Shown here piece by piece: positions 1-6,008 of a DNA stretch of 6,008 nt (positions within the stretch are counted from its first letter, which is position 1; every line of letters begins with the position of its first letter). The stretch comes from Bacillota bacterium. GTDB lineage: Bacteria > Bacillota_B > Desulfitobacteriia > Desulfitobacteriales > Desulfitobacteriaceae. Where the stretch lies: NCBI GenBank assembly GCA_021779415.1, contig JAJYAS010000239.1, forward strand, positions 1 through 6,008. Reading direction: 5' to 3'. Position numbers and translations under genes: made by a program. The notes below the pieces were generated by a model that saw only the letters and a program-made list of their open reading frames with translations, searched no databases and had not been told where the DNA came from.

Positions 1-2
1 CG

Positions 3-167
3 ATCTCGGTGAGTCATGTAGAAAAGAATTTGATCTTACAAGCCTATAAAGAATTAGGCAGTTCTTATGAAGTAGCAAAAACACTCGATATTAGTCAAAG
101 TAAAGCAAGTCGTCTGATCAGAAAATATTTCCCTGGTCAGGAAACCGAACTTAAAAAGATCGAGTAA
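3..167 (+). CDS. C-terminal end of a helix-turn-helix transcriptional regulator (partial, probably sigma-54 activator type)
   Basis: The frame is open from the left edge to a TAA at 165-167 and gives 54 residues; the rest of the gene lies outside the window. The segment VEKNLILQAYKELGSSYEVA, followed by KTLDISQSKASRLIRKYF, has the pattern of a Fis/TyrR-like helix-turn-helix: a first helix ending in a glycine turn, then a recognition helix with Ser-Arg-Leu-Ile-Arg-Lys. Such domains usually end PAS/AAA+ sigma-54-dependent activators in Clostridia, but no AAA+ domain is visible here, so the class is inferred from the tail alone. It converges on mttB with a hairpin terminator between them. It is a plausible regulator of the methylamine genes, though proximity is the only argument. 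I am confident of a DNA-binding C-terminus and less so of the family. Confidence 0.75.
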   Translation: MSVSHVEKNLILQAYKELGSSYEVAKTLDISQSKASRLIRKYFPGQETELKKIE

Positions 168-187
168 ATCGGACTATAAAATCACAA

Positions 188-213
188 AGGAGCTGGTACA
201 TCCACCAGCTCCT
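188..213. terminator. Bidirectional hairpin terminator between the regulator and mttB
   Basis: A perfect 10-bp inverted repeat (AGGAGCTGGT at 188-197, ACCAGCTCCT at 204-213) encloses a 6-base loop. On the plus strand it is followed by a short T-rich stretch (CTTTT), and on the minus strand by TTGTGATTTTA. It lies 20 bases after the regulator stop and 25 bases after the mttB stop, which suits a shared terminator for two convergent genes. The T tracts are weak, so termination efficiency cannot be judged. Confidence 0.8.
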
Positions 214-238
214 AAACTTTTGTAAAACACTAGACACT

Positions 239-1762
239 TTAGAATTTGGGCTTTCTAGGTCTCCGTCTAGCTTCTTTTTCCTTCGCCTTGATTTCAGTTG
301 TCTCCGCTTCTGCTTCTAACACAATATCTCTCAACTGGCGTTGGATATCTTCTGGAAGGGGGTTCTGGTTCTCGTAGTTCTCAAGAATATCAATAGATTT
401 TTCGTAGGAGGTTTCGACAATATCCTTACTGCCAGCCGTCTCCCAGTTTTCTCTATTTTGACGATTCAGCAATTCTGTTTTAGAAAGCTCTTTGTAATTC
501 GCGTAAGTGTGATCACAGCTAATGAATTCTCCGCCGATACCTACCGAACGGACAACTTCCAATGCCATTTTCTCATCACTAATCGGAATTCCCTTAATGG
601 TATGCATAATCATACGAGCCATTTCATTCTGCATTACCATTTGAGCATAATCCCAAGTCAGACCCCCTTCGAGCATCCCCAAACCATATATCATGTTAGC
701 GCCTGCTAACGCTGGTAATAAGGCGGTAAGGGTAAACTCATGGGCCGCTTGAGCATCCGGTACTTTACTGTCTGTCTATCCACCAGCAACCCAGACAGGT
801 ATATTGTAGAATTGGGAAAGTTTGGCGCAAGCCGCACTAAAGAGAGCGAGTTCCGGTGTTCCCACGCATGCAACGGTTGTTCTCAAATCCATCATGGTCG
901 TTGAAGTTCCATAGACCATCGGATATCCTCTCTTCTCTAGCTGTCCTAAAACAAACATACTAAGAATTTCAGCATTATGCGTGACCAAAGTACTTGCTAG
1001 GTTTACACAAGTTGTGCCCCCAGCTAGCCCCATGGAATTAATTTTTGCAGGAACTCCTAAGCGGATCGCTTGAAGAAGAGTATCAGTTGCTCCTTTGGCA
1101 TGAACTAGAGGTGCGACAGGGTCTGTACTTTGTGAGAAAAGCGGTCTTTCGCGGAATTTATCCTCCCCACCGGAAACAACATATCCCATTTTAGCTGCCG
1201 CACGCATATTTTCAGGACGATTCATCCCAATATAGGCATGCTTAGTCGAATATTTGTAGAACGATTCGGCAATATGAACTTGGGAAACATCCGGATCAAC
1301 TTCAGAGGGCCCCAACGCTCTTTCGTAGACAACAATCTGATCCATAGCTTCACAGAAACGTGTTACATCATCTACGTCTTTTTTGAATGGTTTTCTAAGT
1401 TGCTTCGTATAAGGGTCGATCATACGGATAGCTTCCCCAAAGTTGACAAATCCGGTCCGATTTCCTTCATTGAGCCAGTCGTTTTCTCGTTTTCTTCCAC
1501 ATGCTCTAAACGTCTTAGGAATCGAACGAATAGCATCTTCAACAAGGAATGCAGGAATTTTCACGATATTCGTTTCCCGGTTGACGGTACATCCGTTACT
1601 ATAGAATATTTCCCTTGCCTCTTCACTTTCAACTCTTACCCCAATGTCCCATAGAACGTCCAATGTGGCTAAATGGACGTCATACAGTTCATCTTCGGTA
1701 AACATATTCAGTCCGATGCCGTCCATACGAGCGGAACCGGCGTGTATACCTCTGACTGTCAA
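239..1762 (-). CDS. mttB: Trimethylamine:corrinoid methyltransferase MttB, pyrrolysine-containing (in-frame TAG read through)
   Basis: MttB takes a methyl group from trimethylamine and passes it to the Co(I) corrinoid of MttC, leaving dimethylamine; it is a cytoplasmic TIM-barrel enzyme. The frame runs from TTG at 1760-1762 to TAA at 239-241, interrupted only by TAG at 776-778, giving 507 residues with Pyl at position 329. Before the TAG lies VWVAGG. After it comes TDSKVPDAQAAHEFTLTALL, then GANMIYGLGMLEGGLTWDY, the conserved MttB C-terminal half. Family length is about 500 residues. The start is set by GGAGGTG at 1769-1775, six bases upstream; an upstream in-frame TTG at 1777 overlaps this ribosome binding site and is unlikely. 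The last residues are Lys/Arg-rich. mttC is directly upstream. Many MttB superfamily members lack Pyl (for example glycine betaine MtgB); the TAG and the context mark this as the true Pyl type. Confidence 0.95.
768..798 (-). other. Inverted repeat bracketing the UAG codon (possible mRNA stem-loop)
   Basis: In the mttB mRNA a CUGUCUG arm (798-792) is followed by a 17-base stretch that contains the UAG, then a perfectly complementary CAGACAG arm (774-768). The UAG is one base from the 3' arm. The pairing is seen directly; a role in recoding is only a hypothesis, since the bases also encode conserved residues (PVW before, TDS after) and the loop is large for a 7-bp stem. Confidence 0.4.
776..778 (-). 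other. In-frame amber (UAG) codon decoded as pyrrolysine in mttB
   Basis: The plus-strand bases CTA read TAG on the minus strand, exactly in frame between the GG that ends the upstream part and the TDSK that begins the downstream part. No other stop interrupts the 508-codon frame. In known MttB proteins pyrrolysine occupies the active site at about residue 330, and this codon is residue 329 from the chosen start, or 334 from the upstream TTG. With pylB, pylC, pylD and pylSn in the same gene run, decoding as Pyl is the natural reading. Confidence 0.95.
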
Positions 1763-1768
1763 ATGAAT

Positions 1769-1775
1769 CACCTCC
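1769..1775 (-). promoter_or_regulatory. Ribosome binding site deciding the mttB start
   Basis: GGAGGTG on the minus strand lies six bases before the TTG at 1760-1762. The frame extends upstream to another TTG at 1775-1777, but that codon overlaps the first G of this site, so it cannot be initiated from it. The downstream TTG is therefore preferred. Confidence 0.8.
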
Positions 1776-1828
1776 AAGTATTTTTAGAATAACTCACTCT
1801 TAAACGTTTATCCGAACTAAAAACAGCG

Positions 1829-1838
1829 TCACCTCCTT
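1829..1838 (-). promoter_or_regulatory. Orphan perfect Shine-Dalgarno sequence in the mttC-mttB spacer
   Basis: The minus strand reads AAGGAGGTGA, a ten-base match to the anti-Shine-Dalgarno end of 16S rRNA, 66 bases upstream of the mttB start. No ATG, GTG or TTG follows at usable distance. A CTG at 1824-1826 would open only eight codons to a TAA at 1800-1802. It could be a leader peptide site, a ribosome standby or pause site, or chance. mttB has its own site at 1769-1775. Confidence 0.45.
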
Positions 1839-1886
1839 AAAAAGCAGGTCTGAGTCGAAGCAACTCACTAAACCCTAAAAAATGAC

Positions 1887-2531
1887 TTACGCTTGCTTAT
1901 CTGACATGATTTTCTTGCAAAGCTCAACTGCAGACCCAGCATCCGGAGCATAACCGTCCGCACCAATGGTTTCAGCGTATTCTCTTGAAACAGGTGCCCC
2001 ACCGATAATAACCTTAACTTGATCTCTAAGACCCTCGTCTTCCAAATATTCAATGATGTCTCGCATAGCTGGCATTGTGGTAGTCAAAAGAGCGGATAAG
2101 GCTAAGATATCGGGTTTATGCTCAATAACAGCATCAATAAAGTCATCGGCAGAGACATCTACACCCATATTGATAACTTCGAGCCCGCCACTTTCAATCA
2201 GCATACCGACAAGGTTTTTGCCGATGTCATGAAGGTCACCCTTTACAGTTCCAAGCACAATTTTTCCTTGACTTTTTTGCTCCGCAGCTGCAATTAAAGG
2301 TTTAACAATCTCAAGCCCGCCACTCATGCTCTTAGCTGACATGAGGACCTCCGGAACATACATATCCCCCGCCTTAAAACGAACACCTACAACATTCATC
2401 CCTTCAATTAGACCTTGATTGACAATTTCCAAAGGGTTTTTCCCTTCTGCCAAAAGACTATTGACTTGATCCTTTACTTGATCCTTCTGACCCGTAATAA
2501 CGCTTTGTGCAAGATCCGCATAGTTAGCCAT
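1887..2531 (-). CDS. mttC: Trimethylamine corrinoid protein MttC
   Basis: MttC is the small B12-binding protein that receives the methyl group from MttB and hands it to a second methyltransferase. At 214 residues it has the family's usual length. An N-terminal helical cap (about residues 1-88) contains the run GDMYVPEVLMSAKSM. The Rossmann-like cobalamin domain (about 89-214) carries GDLHDIGKN, with Asp99-x-His101-x-x-Gly104, His101 being the expected lower axial cobalt ligand. It also has Ser146-Ala-Leu and the Gly178-Gly179 pair typical of this fold. The ATG start has AGGAGG at 2541-2546, nine bases upstream. The close MtbC and MtmC paralogues share this architecture, so the substrate assignment rests on mttB following 124 bases downstream. 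The reductive activator (RamA-like) and the final methyl acceptor enzyme are not in this window. Confidence 0.93.
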   Translation of the reverse strand: MANYADLAQSVITGQKDQVKDQVNSLLAEGKNPLEIVNQGLIEGMNVVGVRFKAGDMYVPEVLMSAKSMSGGLEIVKPLIAAAEQKSQGKIVLGTVKGDLHDIGKNLVGMLIESGGLEVINMGVDVSADDFIDAVIEHKPDILALSALLTTTMPAMRDIIEYLEDEGLRDQVKVIIGGAPVSREYAETIGADGYAPDAGSAVELCKKIMSDKQA

Positions 2532-2674
2532 TACTAAGTTCCTCCTCTTTCTTAATTATAAGTTCATACCTGAAATCCGAGTTAGTCCCCTTACCCCGAT
2601 AACCTATCTTAGAAAGGGAATAAAGGTCTTATAATAAAGCTTGATTTTTCCGCCTATTAGGAATAAAAACAAGC

Positions 2675-2722
2675 ATTATCGCATTTGCAAACTATTATTA
2701 TGGATTGATGGACCACTCACAA
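2675..2722 (-). promoter_or_regulatory. Candidate promoters for mttCB in the 206-base gap after pylSn
   Basis: Two sigma-A-like patterns lie in the pylSn-mttC gap. One is TTGTGA (2717-2722), 17 bases, then AATAAT (2694-2699), matching 4/6 and 5/6 of consensus. The other is an extended -10, TGC-GATAAT (2675-2683), with a poor -35. Either would leave a leader of about 140-160 bases before mttC. The unusually long gap in an otherwise tight gene run supports separate transcription of mttCB. No convincing sigma-54 site was found. Confidence 0.4.
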
Positions 2723-2737
2723 TTAACTAGTGTCTTG

Positions 2738-3067
2738 TTAACTCTTCAGACGGGAGCCGTAGTTTTGATTAACATAAGTTTCTGAGTATTTCTCCAACTT
2801 CCACCCTGGAATTTTACAGGTTCCGCAGGCGTGAAAAAACAATTTATTTCGAAGGCAACGGGCCGCTCGGCTATGCCTTGAATTGTAAATCTGGAACGTT
2901 TCATTGCAATGCGTAACAATCTCCGCAGTATTTCCTCTGATTGTCATGCTTTTGATCCCATGTAAAATCCCACTTCTTGAAGGCCATAACTTAAGTTTTT
3001 CTACAAACTTAAAGAAATCTACATTCTTACGATAATAACGCTTTTTACTTGCCGAATCTATTGCCAT
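2738..3067 (-). CDS. pylSn: Pyrrolysyl-tRNA synthetase N-terminal domain protein PylSn
   Basis: PylSn is the free-standing tRNA-Pyl-binding domain that in bacteria accompanies the separate catalytic PylSc; in methanogens both are one PylS chain. This protein has 109 residues. The core LWPSRSGILHGIKSM at about 27-41, then YNSRHSRAARCLRN at about 61-74 and HACGTCK at about 79-85, matches the archaeal PylS N-terminus from memory (LWMSRTGTLHKIKH, NNSRSCRTARAFRH, KTCKRC). His36, Cys81 and Cys84 are the likely zinc ligands, with His79 a possible fourth; these are inferred by alignment. A basic N-terminal extension of roughly 13 residues precedes the point where archaeal PylS begins. The ATG has GGAG at 3077-3080, nine bases upstream. 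It follows pylD by 76 bases and precedes mttC. Confidence 0.92.
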   Translation of the reverse strand: MAIDSASKKRYYRKNVDFFKFVEKLKLWPSRSGILHGIKSMTIRGNTAEIVTHCNETFQIYNSRHSRAARCLRNKLFFHACGTCKIPGWKLEKYSETYVNQNYGSRLKS

Positions 3068-3143
3068 CTATTTCAACTCCAATCCAACAATCACCCAAGA
3101 TTCAAGTGAAAATTCACAAAGTCAGTAGTAAAAATTTTAGTGG

Positions 3144-3962
3144 TTATATGACGTCAAAAAGCATGGTGGCTACTCCGATTTGAAGAGGGTCATGAAGCAG
3201 TCGTTCTGAGAGTTGTTTAACGTCTTCCTCTTGTACTCCTAAAGGAATCCCAGGAGCTGCAATCATCGTATCTTCAGCGATATACTTCGACTTAATAATA
3301 TTTCCCGCAGGGCAAGCATCCAGCAAAATGCGATGTCTTGATAAAGCTTCATCCAGGTCAGTTTCTATTGTTACGGTATAACCTTGTTTGCCTAACTCTC
3401 CCGTTAATCGTTGGCTTGACGACAAATTTATGTCATAAACGGAAATCACTGCCCCAAACCTTGCAAGGGCCAAGGCTGCACCATTGCCTACCGGACCAGC
3501 ACCTATCAATAACACCTTTTTGTCCCTCAAACCCTTGCACATACGCTCAAGTCCGGCGACATATCCCTTGCCAGTGGCTTCCCCATTGTCAGAGACCTTC
3601 CCAGTTTTAATATTAAGAGCCACAAAACGATCATCATCGGCCATGAACATAATTTCCGCACCGTTTTGCACAGCTTCGGCCACGCCGCCTGCGTCCCGGC
3701 ATTCTGTAACAACGGTATTAAAGCCGAGATAGCTTATAATGCTAGCCACAGACTCCACAAAACCAGTAATAATTCCTTGCCCACAGGTCATAGGGATCAC
3801 TGCTACTTGTGGATGTTGATTGTAGAGTGCGCTTATCTCCCGGCCAACCGCATTGGCGGCTATCCTCTTTAAAGAAGACCCTGTCCTTCTCACTAATTCG
3901 GCATCATAATCCACCATCGAAGTGGCTATTTCGTTAACATCATCCTCTTTAAGTCGTGTCAA
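3144..3962 (-). CDS. pylD: Pyrrolysine synthase PylD (dehydrogenase, last step of Pyl synthesis)
   Basis: PylD oxidises the 3-methylornithyl-lysine isopeptide made by PylC, using NAD+, and the resulting aldehyde cyclises to pyrrolysine. From the chosen start it has 272 residues, against 259 in Methanosarcina as recalled. The N-terminal domain contains the family block TCGQGIITGFVESVASI and then AVQNGAEIMFMADDDRFVALN. A Rossmann fold follows, with LLIGAGPVGNGAALALARFGA at about 151-171. Near the end are AAPGIPLGV and IGVATMLFDVI, also matching PylD. The TTG at 3960-3962 is preferred because GGGGAG (3972-3977) sits nine bases upstream. An in-frame TTG at 3969-3971, which would overlap the pylC stop, has zero spacing to that site. 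The gene starts five bases after the pylC stop, so the two are likely translationally coupled. Confidence 0.92.
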   Translation of the reverse strand: MTRLKEDDVNEIATSMVDYDAELVRRTGSSLKRIAANAVGREISALYNQHPQVAVIPMTCGQGIITGFVESVASIISYLGFNTVVTECRDAGGVAEAVQNGAEIMFMADDDRFVALNIKTGKVSDNGEATGKGYVAGLERMCKGLRDKKVLLIGAGPVGNGAALALARFGAVISVYDINLSSSQRLTGELGKQGYTVTIETDLDEALSRHRILLDACPAGNIIKSKYIAEDTMIAAPGIPLGVQEEDVKQLSERLLHDPLQIGVATMLFDVI

Positions 3963-3967
3963 AACGA

Positions 3968-5158
3968 TCAACTCCCCGAAGCACTTCTTAGAACCTTATC
4001 GTGGTCTTCGTTTACCGGACATTTATCAAAGTAATGCCGGATCCCCCATTCATTCCTAATCTCCTGAATGACATTGCATCGTTTTTCCCACGCTGCCTGG
4101 CTGTTAACCCCACTGATGATCAGGGTTGCAACCCACTCTGTTTTACCTGGAATGTAGTTGGTAAGCACTTCGTCTGCTCCGAAAAAATCCTCATAAAGAT
4201 GGAGCGGACCGGCGTCCTTCATAATATGCTCACCTGAAATCTCAAGGCTATCGTCGAAAACATGAATATGTTCGAATATCACGCCCCGATTCTCCTTGAC
4301 CTCAAATTCTTGCCATGGCTCATCTTGAACAAAAGCCTTACCGAGAATTTCCAGCATGTTTATTCCTGTCGCGTGATAGACAGCAATTGGAGTTTGGCTA
4401 GGAAGTCGGGCATCAATTTCCAAGACCTTTAATTGACCCTGATGCAAAATTGTCTCAATATCCATAATCCCGTTTAGCTTCAGATTTTGGGCCAAACTCA
4501 ACCCGATCTCCTCAAATTCTCCCTTGAGTTTGTCTGATAGAACGGCAGAACCTACAACCCGTTTGCAATCATATACTTCATCCATTTGGAGTTCCGTGAT
4601 TTGCAACACCTTATAAATTCCAGCAAAACCGATGACCTCTAACGAATAGGATGGACCTTCCAAATACTCTTCAATAACCCAGTCAGTTAAACCCTTTTCA
4701 AACAACTGCTGAAATTCATAGGCACTTTTAACTTTATGGACTCCTTCACTTCCGCTTGCGCTAGAAGGTTTAACGATAATTGGAAAACCGCATTCTGGCC
4801 AAGGGATGGGTGCTGGAACTCCAGTACGTGCAAACATTTCGTTGGAGCTTAGTTTGGAGGAAGAAATTGCGTAGGCATCCCCATCAAATAATAATGGAAC
4901 ACTGGCATAATGTGCACTTCTTACAAGGCTATCCAAGGCTTCCTGATTCTCTAGAGCAGGAATAATTAAATCAATCCCTTTTAAAAACGGAATCCACTCC
5001 ACGACCTTGGTAACATCAAGAGAGTATAATTGATCGCAAAGTTCTGCTGCAGGAACCCAAGCATTCTTATCAACGAGGATAACTTCCCATCCAGCTTTTT
5101 TTGCCAAATAGCTCGCCTCGACTCCTTGGAGCTTCCCCCCTACAATTGCTACCCGCAT
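3968..5158 (-). CDS. pylC: 3-methylornithine:L-lysine ligase PylC (ATP-grasp)
   Basis: PylC uses ATP to join 3-methyl-D-ornithine to the epsilon-amino group of lysine, the middle step of Pyl synthesis. It has 396 residues from the chosen start. The N-terminus MRVAIVGGKLQGVEASYLAK aligns with the archaeal PylC start (VGGKLQGFEA) as recalled. An ATP-grasp fold follows: VKPSSASGSEGV at about 129-140 is the glycine-rich ATP loop region, VIEEYLEG at 161-168 the hinge strand, and MDIETI (232-237) and LEIDARLPSQTP (246-257) carry the metal-binding acidic residues. The ATG at 5156-5158 has AAGGGG at 5166-5171, seven bases upstream. A GTG extension to 5179 adds seven residues that the archaeal protein lacks. 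The TGA stop is the only non-TAA stop among the genes here. Confidence 0.94.
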   Translation of the reverse strand: MRVAIVGGKLQGVEASYLAKKAGWEVILVDKNAWVPAAELCDQLYSLDVTKVVEWIPFLKGIDLIIPALENQEALDSLVRSAHYASVPLLFDGDAYAISSSKLSSNEMFARTGVPAPIPWPECGFPIIVKPSSASGSEGVHKVKSAYEFQQLFEKGLTDWVIEEYLEGPSYSLEVIGFAGIYKVLQITELQMDEVYDCKRVVGSAVLSDKLKGEFEEIGLSLAQNLKLNGIMDIETILHQGQLKVLEIDARLPSQTPIAVYHATGINMLEILGKAFVQDEPWQEFEVKENRGVIFEHIHVFDDSLEISGEHIMKDAGPLHLYEDFFGADEVLTNYIPGKTEWVATLIISGVNSQAAWEKRCNVIQEIRNEWGIRHYFDKCPVNEDHDKVLRSASGS

Positions 5159-5192
5159 GCCAATGCCCCTTTCACACACCTACCATGAACTG

Positions 5193-6008
5193 TTATTGAC
5201 GCCTCCTGACCCACTCCTCATAGTCATGCCGGGTTGCCGCAACCAGGCCACTTTGTTTCAATAACGGAAGAATTTTACTGACCGTCCTATTTCCGTCTTC
5301 GATGTCGAGCGAATGATTAGATACACCAGCCAGACCAGATTGAGGAGGGATGATCGAGGTCACGACGTTAGCCCCTGAATTGAGTCGTTCTGCCAAACCA
5401 TGTAAGCCATCCACATCCAGTGAGGCGGGAATCAATCGATCCGGAAAAACCAACCGCATCACCGCAATAAGTAGTAACTCCCTTAAGTGAGGTATCGTCG
5501 GGAAGTCCTGCATAGGCGTATCTTTCTGGGGAACAAAACTCATGACCCGAATTTGGTCTGCCTCAAGCCTTTTCATCTCTTCCAGAGAATTAACCAGGTC
5601 TTCATCCGTATCCCCAACACCAGTAAGCAGCCCTTCCTCAATCAAAAAACCCATCTTACGAGCAGCCCTTTTCCGTTCCATGCGTTCACCATAGCTTTGA
5701 CCTAGCCTGAGTTTATGATAAAGGTCAGGAGTGTGAGTTTCCTGATAACAAGCATACCAATCGGCACCAGCCTTTTTGAATCTCCCGAGAACCTCCTCGG
5801 AAACAACACCCGTGGATATCATAATTGGAATATTTGTGGTTTTTTTAATAGCCTCCACCGTTTTTACTAAGGTCTCGAATCCGGTTTCAAAATAATGCGG
5901 ATCTTCTCCCATCGTCAAATCCAACAAGTGGACTCCAGATTCTACGAGGCTCAAAGCAGTCTCCATGATTTCCGAGTCGGTTTTTCGATAACGTTCTAAA
6001 GAGTGATT
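5193..6008 (-). CDS. pylB: 3-methylornithine synthase PylB (radical SAM), C-terminal part
   Basis: PylB is a radical SAM mutase that rearranges L-lysine to 3-methylornithine, the first step of Pyl synthesis. The frame runs off the right edge, leaving 271 residues, against about 350 for the archaeal enzyme. The N-terminal roughly 80 residues, including the CxxxCxxC iron-sulfur motif, are therefore missing from view. An internal ATG at 5966 is not the start, since the frame continues with coding-like sequence upstream. Family blocks seen in order are LLDLTMGEDPHYFE, IPIMISTGVV, YHKLRLGQSYGER, EEGLLTGVGDT, IRVMSFVPQKDTPM, RLVFPDRLIPASLDVDG and LNSGANVVTSIIPP. These match the TIM-barrel body of PylB and distinguish it from its relatives BioB and HydE. 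The stop lies 34 bases before the pylC start. PylSc would be expected upstream, outside the window. Confidence 0.93.
   Translation of the reverse strand, partial: NHSLERYRKTDSEIMETALSLVESGVHLLDLTMGEDPHYFETGFETLVKTVEAIKKTTNIPIMISTGVVSEEVLGRFKKAGADWYACYQETHTPDLYHKLRLGQSYGERMERKRAARKMGFLIEEGLLTGVGDTDEDLVNSLEEMKRLEADQIRVMSFVPQKDTPMQDFPTIPHLRELLLIAVMRLVFPDRLIPASLDVDGLHGLAERLNSGANVVTSIIPPQSGLAGVSNHSLDIEDGNRTVSKILPLLKQSGLVAATRHDYEEWVRRRQ

Noticed and set aside
239..694. A separate 151-codon ORF starting at ATG 694 on the minus strand.
   Set aside because: It is the C-terminal part of MttB downstream of the in-frame TAG; the 27 codons between TAG and this ATG also encode conserved MttB sequence, so there is no independent gene and no pseudogene.
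341..709. Plus-strand ORF of 122 codons opposite mttB, and similar plus-strand ORFs at 1238-1654, 3338-3732 and 4001-4237.
   Set aside because: They are antisense to well-supported conserved genes, have no recognisable motifs and lack convincing ribosome binding sites.
1500..1515. CTCTAAAC on the plus strand, resembling the tRNA-Pyl anticodon loop.
   Set aside because: It lies within conserved mttB coding sequence, with no flanking stem pairing or acceptor arms.
1801..1810. Perfect 10-base palindrome TAAACGTTTA in the mttC-mttB spacer.
   Set aside because: It is short, AT-rich, has no second copy in the window and matches no operator I know; it is likely chance.
2639..2652. Sigma-54-like GG...GC element on the minus strand upstream of mttC.
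   Set aside because: The spacing is GG-N9-GC, one base short of the required ten, and the flanking bases do not match TGGCAC/TTGC.
3068..3143. A 76-base pylD-pylSn spacer of nearly tRNA length.
   Set aside because: It lacks a CTA anticodon loop, a T-loop and a matching acceptor stem on either strand; it holds only a small GTGAATTTTCAC inverted repeat and the pylSn ribosome binding site.

Overview
The window is a bacterial pyrrolysine (Pyl) cassette joined to the genes of a trimethylamine methyltransferase system. Six genes lie on the minus strand in the order pylB (5' end outside the window), pylC, pylD, pylSn, mttC, mttB. At the left edge the tail of a helix-turn-helix regulator on the plus strand converges on mttB across a hairpin terminator. 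The split pyrrolysyl-tRNA synthetase (a separate PylSn) is a bacterial arrangement, whereas methanogens carry a fused PylS. Strong AGGAGG-type ribosome binding sites, TTG starts and moderate AT-richness suggest an anaerobic Firmicute, most likely near Desulfitobacterium/Desulfosporosinus. That placement is inference from recalled gene organisation, not from a search.

Right half (about 2738-6008): PylB makes 3-methylornithine from lysine, PylC ligates it to a second lysine, and PylD oxidises the product so that it cyclises to pyrrolysine. PylSn is the tRNA-binding domain that helps the catalytic PylSc charge tRNA-Pyl. PylSc would be expected just upstream of pylB, beyond base 6008. No tRNA-Pyl gene (pylT) was found in the window.

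Left half (about 239-2531): mttC encodes the corrinoid protein, and mttB encodes the trimethylamine:corrinoid methyltransferase. mttB has an in-frame TAG at 776-778. The reading frame continues with conserved MttB sequence to a TAA at 239-241, so this is one recoded gene of about 507 residues and not two ORFs or a pseudogene. A 206-base gap before mttC holds candidate promoters, so mttCB may be transcribed separately from the pyl genes.

The logic is self-contained: the pyl genes make the amino acid that mttB needs to be translated in full. Less expected details are a 7-bp inverted repeat that brackets the TAG codon, an orphan ten-base perfect Shine-Dalgarno sequence between mttC and mttB, and the absence of any TAG stop among the seven genes.
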